Made by a program: the position numbers and the translations under genes. Shown piece by piece: positions 1-5,662 of a stretch of DNA of 5,675 nt (the first letter of the stretch is position 1; each line of letters starts with the position of its first letter). Source of the DNA: Prolixibacteraceae bacterium (GTDB lineage: Bacteria; Bacteroidota; Bacteroidia; Bacteroidales; Prolixibacteraceae); NCBI GenBank assembly GCA_016931875.1, contig JAFGDX010000269.1:1-5675 (forward strand), given 5' to 3'. Below the pieces are notes generated by a model. That model was given only the letters and a program-made list of their open reading frames with translations, searched no databases and was not told the DNA's origin.

Positions 1-46
1 CTTTTGTGTAAGGCAATACTACAATTGTAACCAGTTTTTCTTCCAT
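1..46 (-). CDS. 5' end of an unidentified protein, cut by the window edge
   Basis: Only the first 15 codons are present. They read MEEKLVTIVVLPYTK, with no stop before the window edge. The start is supported because the ATG is the first in frame after a stop codon at 59-61, and an AAAGG stretch lies just upstream of it. The opening resembles the N-termini of small Bacteroidota proteins that begin with a beta strand (for example DUF2007-type proteins), but 15 residues cannot support a family assignment. It lies downstream of metK on the same strand. The metK terminator at 136-168 separates them, so it is probably not co-transcribed with metK. No TAnnTTTG box was found in the gap. Confidence 0.5.
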   Translation of the reverse strand, partial: MEEKLVTIVVLPYTK

Positions 47-135
47 GGCCTTTGGTTTTTAAATTGAACCATATATTTCAGTTATTTATTCGACTGAAGG
101 AAAAAGAAGTTACATTAAACAGCCTCAATTTTCAG

Positions 136-168
136 AAAAAAGGGCGATCCGCAAATTACGAACCGCCC
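136..168 (-). terminator. intrinsic terminator of metK
   Basis: Read on the minus strand, a GGGCG arm (164-168) pairs with a CGCCC arm (142-146) around a 17-base loop that can add a short inner CG/CG pairing. Six T residues (136-141) follow immediately. It begins about 30 bases after the metK stop codon. This is the standard layout of a Rho-independent terminator and it ends the metK transcript before the next minus-strand gene. Confidence 0.85.
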
Positions 169-197
169 ATGGCGTATTACTAATACTACCCCCGGGT

Positions 198-1451
198 TTA
201 AATCCCGAAAGTTTTTTTAATTTCCTCTACAAAATCAAGTTTTTCCCAGGTAAAAAGTTCCACTTCCAGTTCAACCTTTCCATTGTAGGCCGATTCATAT
301 GTTTTTTTCACTACTCCGGGAACACGCCCCATGTGACCGTAAGCAGCTGTCTCCAGATAAATCGGGTTGCGTAGCTTCAACCGTTCTTCAATAGCTGCCG
401 GGCGAAGATCGAAAATTGTTTTCACTTTTTCTGCAATTTCGCCATCCGAAAGTGAAATATTTTTTCTTCCGTAGGTATTTACATACACTCCAACCGGTTG
501 AGCCACGCCAATGGCATAGGCCAGTTGCACCAGAATTTCATCGGCCACTCCGGCAGCAACCAGGTTTTTGGCAATGTGGCGCGCTGCGTAAGCCGCCGAG
601 CGGTCTACTTTTGAAGGGTCTTTCCCCGAAAAGGCGCCGCCACCGTGAGCTCCGCGTCCGCCGTAAGTATCCACAATAATTTTCCGGCCGGTTAATCCGG
701 TGTCGCCGTGGGGGCCACCAATTACAAATTTTCCGGTAGGATTCACGTGGTAAATAATATCATCGCCAAACAAAGCCTGCACCCGTTGCGGCAGTTTTGC
801 CTTTACACGCGGAATTAAAATGTTTATCACATCTTTCCTGATTTTTGCCAGCATGGGTTCATCCTCATCAAACTCGTCGTGCTGCGTTGAAACTACAATG
901 GTGTGTACTTTTACCGGCTCATTGTCGTCGGTATATTCAATGGTTACCTGCGATTTTGAATCGGGACGCAGATAGGTCATCTCTTTGTTTTCCCGACGAA
1001 CATCAGCCAACTCCTGCAGAATCAGGTGCGACAATTCCAGCGGAAGCGGCATATAATTATCTGTGTCTTTACAGGCGTAACCAAACATCATTCCCTGGTC
1101 GCCGGCACCCTGGTCTTTTTTATCGGCTTTGTCCACCCCCCGGTTAATGTCGGGGCTTTGCTCGTGAATGGCAACCAGCACCCCGCATGAATCACCTTCA
1201 AAACGGTAGGCGCCTTTGGTGTACCCAATTTTGTTGATTACACCGCGTGCCACTTCCTGCACATCTACATAGGTTTTCGATTTTACTTCGCCGGCCACAA
1301 CCACCTGCCCGGTAGTAACCAGCGTTTCAACAGCTACTTTCGAGTCAGGATCGAACGATAAAAACATATCTAACAATGCATCTGAAATCTGGTCGGATAC
1401 TTTATCAGGATGGCCTTCTGATACCGACTCGCTTGTAAATAAATAATTCAT
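198..1451 (-). CDS. metK: S-adenosylmethionine synthetase (methionine adenosyltransferase)
   Basis: MetK makes S-adenosylmethionine from methionine and ATP, releasing phosphate and pyrophosphate. It is a cytoplasmic enzyme that feeds all SAM-dependent methylation. The 417-residue product carries the family signatures: the N-terminal GHPDK (residues 13-17), [11 protein letters not shown] (115-125) and the glycine-rich [19 protein letters not shown] (270-288). The catalytic histidine and metal-binding aspartate fall at the expected H14 and D16. It is about 30 residues longer than the Escherichia coli enzyme. The extra length lies around residues 210-230 (between the [11 protein letters not shown] and YHVNPTGKF stretches) and near the C-terminus (after YGHMGRVPG), as I recall for Bacteroidota homologues. 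The start is fixed by the conserved [17 protein letters not shown] opening and by a GAGGGA stretch just upstream. It is a single-gene unit with its own promoter, a SAM-II type leader and a terminator. No frameshift or missing motif was seen. Confidence 0.98.
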   Translation of the reverse strand: MNYLFTSESVSEGHPDKVSDQISDALLDMFLSFDPDSKVAVETLVTTGQVVVAGEVKSKTYVDVQEVARGVINKIGYTKGAYRFEGDSCGVLVAIHEQSPDINRGVDKADKKDQGAGDQGMMFGYACKDTDNYMPLPLELSHLILQELADVRRENKEMTYLRPDSKSQVTIEYTDDNEPVKVHTIVVSTQHDEFDEDEPMLAKIRKDVINILIPRVKAKLPQRVQALFGDDIIYHVNPTGKFVIGGPHGDTGLTGRKIIVDTYGGRGAHGGGAFSGKDPSKVDRSAAYAARHIAKNLVAAGVADEILVQLAYAIGVAQPVGVYVNTYGRKNISLSDGEIAEKVKTIFDLRPAAIEERLKLRNPIYLETAAYGHMGRVPGVVKKTYESAYNGKVELEVELFTWEKLDFVEEIKKTFGI

Positions 1452-1543
1452 AAATCCCTCATTTTATACTGAACATGTCAGCTTTGTTAAACAATCTATT
1501 TGGGCTCCGGGATGTATTGATTGAAAATTTTGAAAAAAAGCAC
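1452..1543 (-). promoter_or_regulatory. putative expression platform of the metK riboswitch leader
   Basis: This is the leader between the aptamer and the metK ATG. On the minus strand it contains, in order: a T7 run (1533-1539) behind a small hairpin that overlaps the aptamer; CAATCAAT (1516-1523), complementary to ATTGATTG in the aptamer loop (1574-1581); ATCCC (1509-1513), complementary to GGGAT of the ribosome binding region (1454-1458); GATTG (1492-1496), which could pair with either CAATC segment; and the GAGGGA ribosome binding site (1455-1460), only three bases from the ATG. These complementarities are visible directly. That they act as a switch is inference. No other promoter box was found here, so transcripts should include the aptamer. 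Confidence 0.45.
1455..1460 (-). promoter_or_regulatory. ribosome binding site of metK
   Basis: GAGGGA on the minus strand ends three bases before the ATG. It is the only convincing Shine-Dalgarno sequence among the complete genes here; the lipoprotein, gldA-like and ispG genes have A/T-rich leaders without one, as is common in Bacteroidota. The spacing is tight. The overlapping GGGAT can pair with ATCCC at 1509-1513, which would hide the site. Confidence 0.6.
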
Positions 1544-1597
1544 GATTGCTTTAGCATTTTTTTCGAGTGGTTGCAATCAATCACAAATCTTTCCACG
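1544..1597 (-). promoter_or_regulatory. SAM-II (SAM-alpha) riboswitch aptamer
   Basis: On the minus strand this stretch has the H-type pseudoknot of SAM-II riboswitches. P1 pairs GTGG (1593-1596) with CCAC (1567-1570). The loop starts AAAGATTTG and ends TTGCAA (1571-1576) directly before the 3' P1 strand, as in known members. An 11-base A-rich linker (1556-1566) leads to the invariant GCTAAA (1550-1555). The P2a helix can form between GATTG of the loop (1578-1582) and CAATC (1544-1548); TTGC can pair across GCTAA as P2b. Size (about 54 bases), motif order and linker length agree with the structurally known Sargasso Sea SAM-II RNA as I remember it. Its position before metK fits a SAM sensor. 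One caution is that P1 has only four pairs. The class is best known from Alphaproteobacteria and, as I recall, also occurs in Bacteroidota. Confidence 0.85.
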
Positions 1598-1606
1598 TAG
1601 CACAGG

Positions 1607-1614
1607 CAAAAGTA
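1607..1614 (-). promoter_or_regulatory. metK promoter -7 box
   Basis: TACTTTTG on the minus strand matches the Bacteroidota -7 consensus TAnnTTTG. Transcription would start about 4-6 bases further on, near 1601-1603, so the RNA would begin just before the SAM-II aptamer at 1597. That agreement between two independent signals supports both. No clear TTG element was found at the -33 position. The expected 5' leader is about 150 bases. Confidence 0.65.
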
Positions 1615-1809
1615 CGACTCTTATTTTAAATAAAAAAGCTATTTAGAATGTTTTTAAATGAACGCATGGCTTCACCCCGGCAAAAAAGTGAATTCACCTG
1701 TGAATAAAAAGGATACATTACATTCTGATGAAAATTTACCTTTACATTTAAAATAAAAATACTGCCCAATAGCCATTTGGTATTGTATTTTTCAACAAAA
1801 AACATTTCC
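1615..1809. other. spacer between divergent promoters
   Basis: This AT-rich non-coding stretch lies between the metK promoter box and the lipoprotein promoter box. It has A and T runs at 1621-1640 and 1741-1760 and one notable repeat cluster at 1688-1705, listed separately. Apart from that cluster I see no structured RNA, repeat array or convincing gene. A 32-codon open frame at 1658-1756 has no recognisable start signals. Confidence 0.5.
1688..1705. repeat. GTGAAT repeat cluster, possible operator
   Basis: The stretch contains GTGAATTCAC (1688-1697), a perfect 10-base palindrome. It overlaps a second inverted repeat, ATTCAC-CT-GTGAAT (1692-1705). The motif GTGAAT therefore occurs twice in direct orientation 12 bases apart, with one copy inverted between. 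It lies about 75 bases upstream of the metK -7 box and about 105 upstream of the lipoprotein -7 box. A binding site for a dimeric regulator is possible. Chance in AT-rich DNA is also possible, and no regulator gene is nearby. Confidence 0.3.
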
Positions 1810-1817
1810 TATATTTG
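1810..1817 (+). promoter_or_regulatory. promoter -7 box of the lipoprotein gene
   Basis: TATATTTG fits TAnnTTTG exactly. It would give a start near 1821-1823 and a leader of about 26 bases. A TTG at 1783-1785 is four to five bases further upstream than the usual -33 spacing, so the upstream element is uncertain. The leader ends in TTCAAAA before the ATG and has no Shine-Dalgarno sequence. Confidence 0.6.
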
Positions 1818-1848
1818 AATGAATTAATCTTTAAAACCACGTTCAAAA

Positions 1849-2709
1849 ATGAATTTAAAAACCATTTTTTTATGTCTTGTTTTTACTGCAATTCTATCTT
1901 TTGGCTGTGAAAAAGAACCTGATCCAAAACCCCTTCCCGAACCTGGTTATCCAACCACTTACCAACCCTTAACGCAGGCAGAGTGGGCAGCGCGAAATGC
2001 TGAGTTTCAAAAAATAAACAATTATGACGGGTTGAATTTGAATGCGTATGGATTTGTGGAAGGTGAAATTCCGCTCGGCAAAGAAGATTCGCTTACGGCC
2101 GCATTTGTTTTGCAAAAAATAGAACATGTTATCGAAGAGTATAAATCCTTCCTGGGCATTTCTGAATCACAACCAATCAACCTCACCAATGATGTAAGCA
2201 TTCATATTCCGGGGTATATGGGAGGAAGTTCAACCCCGGTGGAATATTATTTTCAAACCATGGAAGAATTCAAAAAAGAGGATTTCTGGCCTGAAATAAA
2301 AAGTGAGTTTGCTGTTCAGACCTATTATCTTTTACAACGCACCATTGAAGGGAAAAAATTTCATGGCACAAATATTTATTTTACATTCAACAGCAACACA
2401 CACTCACTGAAAATTGAAAGAAACTGGTTTCCAAAGGCACATATTCCCGGCAACGAAATTTACACCCTTGGCGACGCTTTTGCAATTACATGCCGCTTTA
2501 TAAAAAACGAAAATGGCGTTGATCTTTGGGAAAAAAAACACAATTTTCATTCATCAAAAGAATTTATATTAACCTACACCAATTCAGCCATTGAGGTTCG
2601 CGAATGCTGGAAAATTGAACCGGCTGAACTGGACGGAATAAATTACGTATTTATCGACACCCAAACCGGTGAGATTCTAAGGTGGTGTATTGAGTGTTAT
2701 TACATTTAA
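1849..2709 (+). CDS. uncharacterised lipoprotein with FTP/PepSY-like C-terminal half
   Basis: I do not recognise a named family for the whole 286-residue protein. Residues 1-19 form a lipoprotein signal peptide (K4, hydrophobic stretch 5-18) and C20 is the likely lipidated cysteine (LSFGC, a relaxed lipobox). The acidic EKEPD after it resembles Bacteroidota surface-export signals, so an outer-membrane location, perhaps surface-exposed, is inferred. A proline-rich linker follows (24-37). Residues 161-181 (QRTIEGKKFHGTNIYFTFN) read like the FTP propeptide motif. Residues 201-279, with a helix after GNEIYTLGDAF and then WKI (254-256) and FIDTQTGEIL (268-277), read like a PepSY domain. FTP and PepSY units occur in propeptides of thermolysin-type proteases and in stand-alone inhibitory or chaperone-like proteins; no protease domain is present here. 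The C-terminus carries C280-x-x-C283 plus C253. The gene is monocistronic, between a divergent metK and a convergent gldA-like gene, and is AT-richer than its neighbours. The lipoprotein call is strong; the domain call is tentative. Confidence 0.85.
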   Translation: MNLKTIFLCLVFTAILSFGCEKEPDPKPLPEPGYPTTYQPLTQAEWAARNAEFQKINNYDGLNLNAYGFVEGEIPLGKEDSLTAAFVLQKIEHVIEEYKSFLGISESQPINLTNDVSIHIPGYMGGSSTPVEYYFQTMEEFKKEDFWPEIKSEFAVQTYYLLQRTIEGKKFHGTNIYFTFNSNTHSLKIERNWFPKAHIPGNEIYTLGDAFAITCRFIKNENGVDLWEKKHNFHSSKEFILTYTNSAIEVRECWKIEPAELDGINYVFIDTQTGEILRWCIECYYI

Positions 2710-2798
2710 TCAACCCATCAAAAAATCTTCTTCTCCCCCTTTTTTCTTTTCGGAAAAAGCTTCGAATTCTCCCATCTCATTACCCGGTACTAAAAATC

Positions 2799-3713
2799 TC
2801 AAATCTGATTTTGTGTTAACTGGTGGAAGACGTTTTCCAGGTTTTGTTGTTTTTGCTGCAGGGTTAGAAGAGTGAGTCCGTTTTCAACGGCAAAATCGAA
2901 AACCAGAGGCCTGACATCCTGTGTTCCGTCTGCTTCGATGATCCACAAATTTCCTTCCTCCCGCAGGCTTTTGATTCCGCCCAGCTGCCCTAATTTATCT
3001 GCCGCAGGTTTTTTGTTGAATTCAGCCACCACCACTTGTTGTTGGGCTATATTGCCGCTTTTTATTTCAGCAATGCTGCCGTTGGCCACAATTTTTCCTT
3101 TGTTGATGATGATAACGCGGTTGCAAACAGCCTCCACTTCCTGCATGATGTGTGACGACAGGATGACCGTTTTCTCCCGGCTGATTTCGCGAATCAGGTT
3201 TCTGATCTCTTCCAGCTGATTGGGATCGAGCCCGGTGGTTGGTTCATCAAGAATCAGCACCGACGGGTTGTGAATCAACGCCTGGGCCAGGCCCACCCGC
3301 TGCCGGTATCCTTTTGAAAGGGCGCCCACTTTTTTGTGCTGCTCGTCGCCCAGCCCGGTGAGTTCAATCATTTCACCCACCCGCTTTTTTTTGTTGGGAA
3401 GGTGGTAAAAACCGGCGGTAAGTTCCAATGATTCACGGACATACAAATCGGTATAAAGCGGATTGTTTTCAGGAAGATAGCCAATATTCCGGCGGACTTC
3501 GAGGTTTTGCGTGGTTACTTTTTGCCCGTTGACAAAAACTTCACCCGCGTCGGCAGGTAAATACCCGTTGACAATCTTCATGAGGGTTGACTTTCCGGCG
3601 CCGTTTGGCCCCAAAAACCCCACGAGCTCTCCTTTCTTTACCAAAATACTTACGCTGTCGAGCGCTTTTTGCTTTCCAAATAGTTTTGTTATGTTGCTCG
3701 TTTCTACTGTCAT
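2799..3713 (-). CDS. gldA: ABC transporter ATP-binding protein, GldA-like
   Basis: This is the ATPase subunit of an ABC transporter. The 304-residue product closely follows Flavobacterium GldA as I remember it, including the YLPENNPLYTDLYVRE stretch and LSKGYRQRVGLAQALIHNP. GldA works with the membrane proteins GldF and GldG, and that transporter is tied to gliding motility in Flavobacterium. Homologues also occur in non-gliding Bacteroidota, so gliding cannot be inferred. Walker A is GPNGAGKST (35-43), the signature LSKGYRQ (132-138), Walker B LILDEP (153-158), D-loop GLD (161-163) and H-loop H188. The Q-loop position holds glutamate (YLPE, E82), as is common in this subfamily. Residues 220-304 form a C-terminal extension typical of the family. 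All catalytic motifs are intact. No permease gene lies in the window. The start ATG is set by a TAnnTTTG box about 18 bases upstream. An alternative is a generic ABC-2 type exporter ATPase. Confidence 0.88.
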   Translation of the reverse strand: MTVETSNITKLFGKQKALDSVSILVKKGELVGFLGPNGAGKSTLMKIVNGYLPADAGEVFVNGQKVTTQNLEVRRNIGYLPENNPLYTDLYVRESLELTAGFYHLPNKKKRVGEMIELTGLGDEQHKKVGALSKGYRQRVGLAQALIHNPSVLILDEPTTGLDPNQLEEIRNLIREISREKTVILSSHIMQEVEAVCNRVIIINKGKIVANGSIAEIKSGNIAQQQVVVAEFNKKPAADKLGQLGGIKSLREEGNLWIIEADGTQDVRPLVFDFAVENGLTLLTLQQKQQNLENVFHQLTQNQI

Positions 3714-3730
3714 ACATTTATAATTGCAAA

Positions 3731-3738
3731 CAAAAATA
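3731..3738 (-). promoter_or_regulatory. promoter -7 box of the gldA-like gene
   Basis: TATTTTTG on the minus strand matches TAnnTTTG. The predicted start, near 3725-3727, leaves a leader of about 12-14 bases with no Shine-Dalgarno sequence. No TTG was found at the -33 spacing. The upstream half of this promoter overlaps the divergent ispG promoter. Confidence 0.6.
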
Positions 3739-3769
3739 GTCGATTCTTTTTATTTTGAAAGCATTAGCT

Positions 3770-3777
3770 TAAATTTG
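3770..3777 (+). promoter_or_regulatory. ispG promoter -7 box
   Basis: TAAATTTG matches TAnnTTTG, giving a start near 3781-3783 and a leader of about 20 bases. The leader is AT-rich without a Shine-Dalgarno sequence. A TTG at 3755-3757 is too close to be the -33 element. Confidence 0.6.
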
Positions 3778-3802
3778 CAACTCAGCTAAACAGATTTTAT
3801 AA

Positions 3803-5662
3803 ATGAAGGATCGTAATTTCAATTATATAAAGGATTTAACCCGCTACGAAAGACAAAAAACCTGGGAAGTAAATATTGGGGGTGTTCCGGTGGGAGGGAA
3901 CCATCCCATCCGTATTCAAACCATGACCGACACCGACACGTCGGACACGGAAGCCATTGTTGAACAAATCATCCGGCTGATAAAGGCCGGAGCTGATTAT
4001 GTGCGGGTTACGGTTAAAAGCATTAGTGATGCAGAAAACCTGAAAAACATAAAAAGCCAACTAAATGAAAGGGGCTACAATACCCCTTTGATTGCCGATA
4101 TTCATTTCAACCCCCGGCTGGCGGAAATTGCAGCAAAAAGCATTTCGAAAGTACGGATTAACCCGGGGAATTTTTATGATAAACGGGCTCAGTTTGTAAA
4201 CAAAATATATTCCGACGAAGAATACAAACAGGAACTGCATAAAATTGAGGAACAGTTTATTCCCTTTCTGCAAATATTAAAGGAAAATAACACGGCGCTG
4301 CGCATTGGCACCAACCACGGATCCCTTTCCGACAGGGTGATGAGCCGTTACGGCGACACGCCTTCGGGAATGGTGGAATCGGTGATGGAATTTCTGCGGA
4401 TTTGCAAAAAAGAGGATTTTAACAACGTGGTTATTTCCATCAAATCGAGCAATACCCGGGTGATGGTTTACACCGTGCGGCTGCTCAACTACAAAATGCG
4501 GCTGGAAGATATGAAATATCCGCTGCACCTGGGGGTTACCGAAGCCGGTGAGGGAGAAGACGGCCGGATTAAATCGGCGGTGGGGATTGGCGCGCTGCTT
4601 GCCGACGGAATTGGCGACACCATCCGTGTTTCCCTGACCGAACGACCGGTAAGGGAAATTCCTGTGGCGTTAAAGATGGTGAATCATGTCAAAAGTTATC
4701 AGGACCATGAGCCCATTACCGCGCCCATGATTGCCCAGCCCAACCCCTTTGAATATGAACGGCGCTCCACCCGCCCGGTATTAAACATGGGAGGAGAATC
4801 GCTTCCGGTGGTGGTTGCCGATTTGGGCGACCGCAGTTTGCAGGAAATGATACCGATTCGCGGAAAATTAATTCCTGACTATTTTCTTTCAGGTAACAAA
4901 ATCCTCGATATTCACGGAGAAGAATATCCCATTATTACACTGGAAGAATATCTTTTTGAAAGTACACGCTGGGGAAGGATGAAATTTATCCGCACCAGTA
5001 AAATGGAGTTCGACCGTTTTATGGATAAACACCCGGAAATTATTACCAAACTAAAACAAACCCGGAAAACCGTCCTCATCCTCGAGAGCTTTAATAAAAA
5101 CCCGATGGCCGAACTGCGGGCTTTCTTTATGAGCCTGGAAACCCATATCTGGAAAGTTCCGGTAATTTTGTACCGCCGGTATAATGCAGAAACACTGGAA
5201 GACCTTCAGATAAAAGCCTCCATTGATTTGGGTGCGCTTTTCCTTGATGGTTACGGCGATGGAATCTGTATTTCGAACGACAGCGAGAACATTACATTTA
5301 CTGAATTGAAAGACCTCAGTTTTGGCATTTTACAGGCCAGCCGGATGAGGACGTCAAAAACCGAATTTATTTCGTGCCCGGGTTGCGGACGTACACTGTT
5401 CAACCTGCACGAAACCACGCTAAAAATCAAAGCGCACTTTAAACACCTCGATCATCTGAAAATCGGAATTATGGGGTGTGTGGTAAACGGTCCCGGCGAA
5501 ATGGGTGACTCTGATTATGGCTTTGTGGGCGCAGGAATCAACCGCGTGAATCTGTACAAGGGGCTAAAACCCATCAAACGGAACATCCCGTATGAAGATG
5601 CTGTGGAGGAACTGGAGCAACTCATTCGGGAAAACGGAGACTGGAAGGACCCGGAAGATTAA
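3803..5662 (+). CDS. ispG: 4-hydroxy-3-methylbut-2-enyl diphosphate synthase, three-domain type
   Basis: IspG (GcpE) catalyses the penultimate step of the MEP isoprenoid pathway, reducing 2-C-methylerythritol 2,4-cyclodiphosphate to HMBPP in the cytoplasm with a [4Fe-4S] cluster and an external reductant. The 619-residue product has an N-terminal TIM-barrel domain (about 15-305) with IRIQTMTDTDTSDTEA (36-51), ADIHFNP (98-104), VRINPGN (117-123), RIGTNHGSLSDR (167-178) and GVTEAGEGEDGR (244-255; E247 conserved). A large insert follows (about 310-510), then the cluster domain (about 518-619). The cluster ligands are visible as C525-x-x-C528, C559 and E566 (CPGCGRT and GCVVNGPGE); the C-to-E spacing of seven equals that in the Aquifex enzyme. 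At 619 residues it is far longer than the roughly 370-residue two-domain form. The insert marks the form found in Bacteroidota, Chlamydiae and plants. The start is the first in-frame ATG, about 20 bases behind a good promoter box. The gene is complete and intact. Confidence 0.97.
   Translation: MKDRNFNYIKDLTRYERQKTWEVNIGGVPVGGNHPIRIQTMTDTDTSDTEAIVEQIIRLIKAGADYVRVTVKSISDAENLKNIKSQLNERGYNTPLIADIHFNPRLAEIAAKSISKVRINPGNFYDKRAQFVNKIYSDEEYKQELHKIEEQFIPFLQILKENNTALRIGTNHGSLSDRVMSRYGDTPSGMVESVMEFLRICKKEDFNNVVISIKSSNTRVMVYTVRLLNYKMRLEDMKYPLHLGVTEAGEGEDGRIKSAVGIGALLADGIGDTIRVSLTERPVREIPVALKMVNHVKSYQDHEPITAPMIAQPNPFEYERRSTRPVLNMGGESLPVVVADLGDRSLQEMIPIRGKLIPDYFLSGNKILDIHGEEYPIITLEEYLFESTRWGRMKFIRTSKMEFDRFMDKHPEIITKLKQTRKTVLILESFNKNPMAELRAFFMSLETHIWKVPVILYRRYNAETLEDLQIKASIDLGALFLDGYGDGICISNDSENITFTELKDLSFGILQASRMRTSKTEFISCPGCGRTLFNLHETTLKIKAHFKHLDHLKIGIMGCVVNGPGEMGDSDYGFVGAGINRVNLYKGLKPIKRNIPYEDAVEELEQLIRENGDWKDPED

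Noticed and set aside
193..207. CGGG...CCCG inverted repeat across the metK stop codon
   Set aside because: Four pairs with a seven-base loop and no T run. The real terminator is further on at 136-168.
416..1147. Long plus-strand open frames opposite metK (416-679 and 845-1147)
   Set aside because: They are antisense to a clearly conserved metK, have low-complexity, family-free translations and no promoter signals.
1658..1756. A 32-codon open frame on the plus strand (starts MNAWLHPGKK)
   Set aside because: No TAnnTTTG box upstream, no ribosome binding site, no recognisable product. An open frame this short is expected by chance in a 397-base AT-rich spacer.
2746..2759. Small hairpin CTTTT-CGGA-AAAAG in the 89-base convergent gap (2710-2798) between the lipoprotein and gldA-like genes
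   Set aside because: One G-C pair only and no T run after it in either direction, so it is not a credible intrinsic terminator. I see no other terminator in this gap.
2872..3219. Plus-strand open frame opposite the gldA-like gene
   Set aside because: It is the antisense of the ATPase coding region; the serine- and proline-rich translation shows no domain.
3836..4528. Minus-strand open frames inside ispG
   Set aside because: They lie antisense to conserved IspG barrel motifs and have no independent coding evidence.
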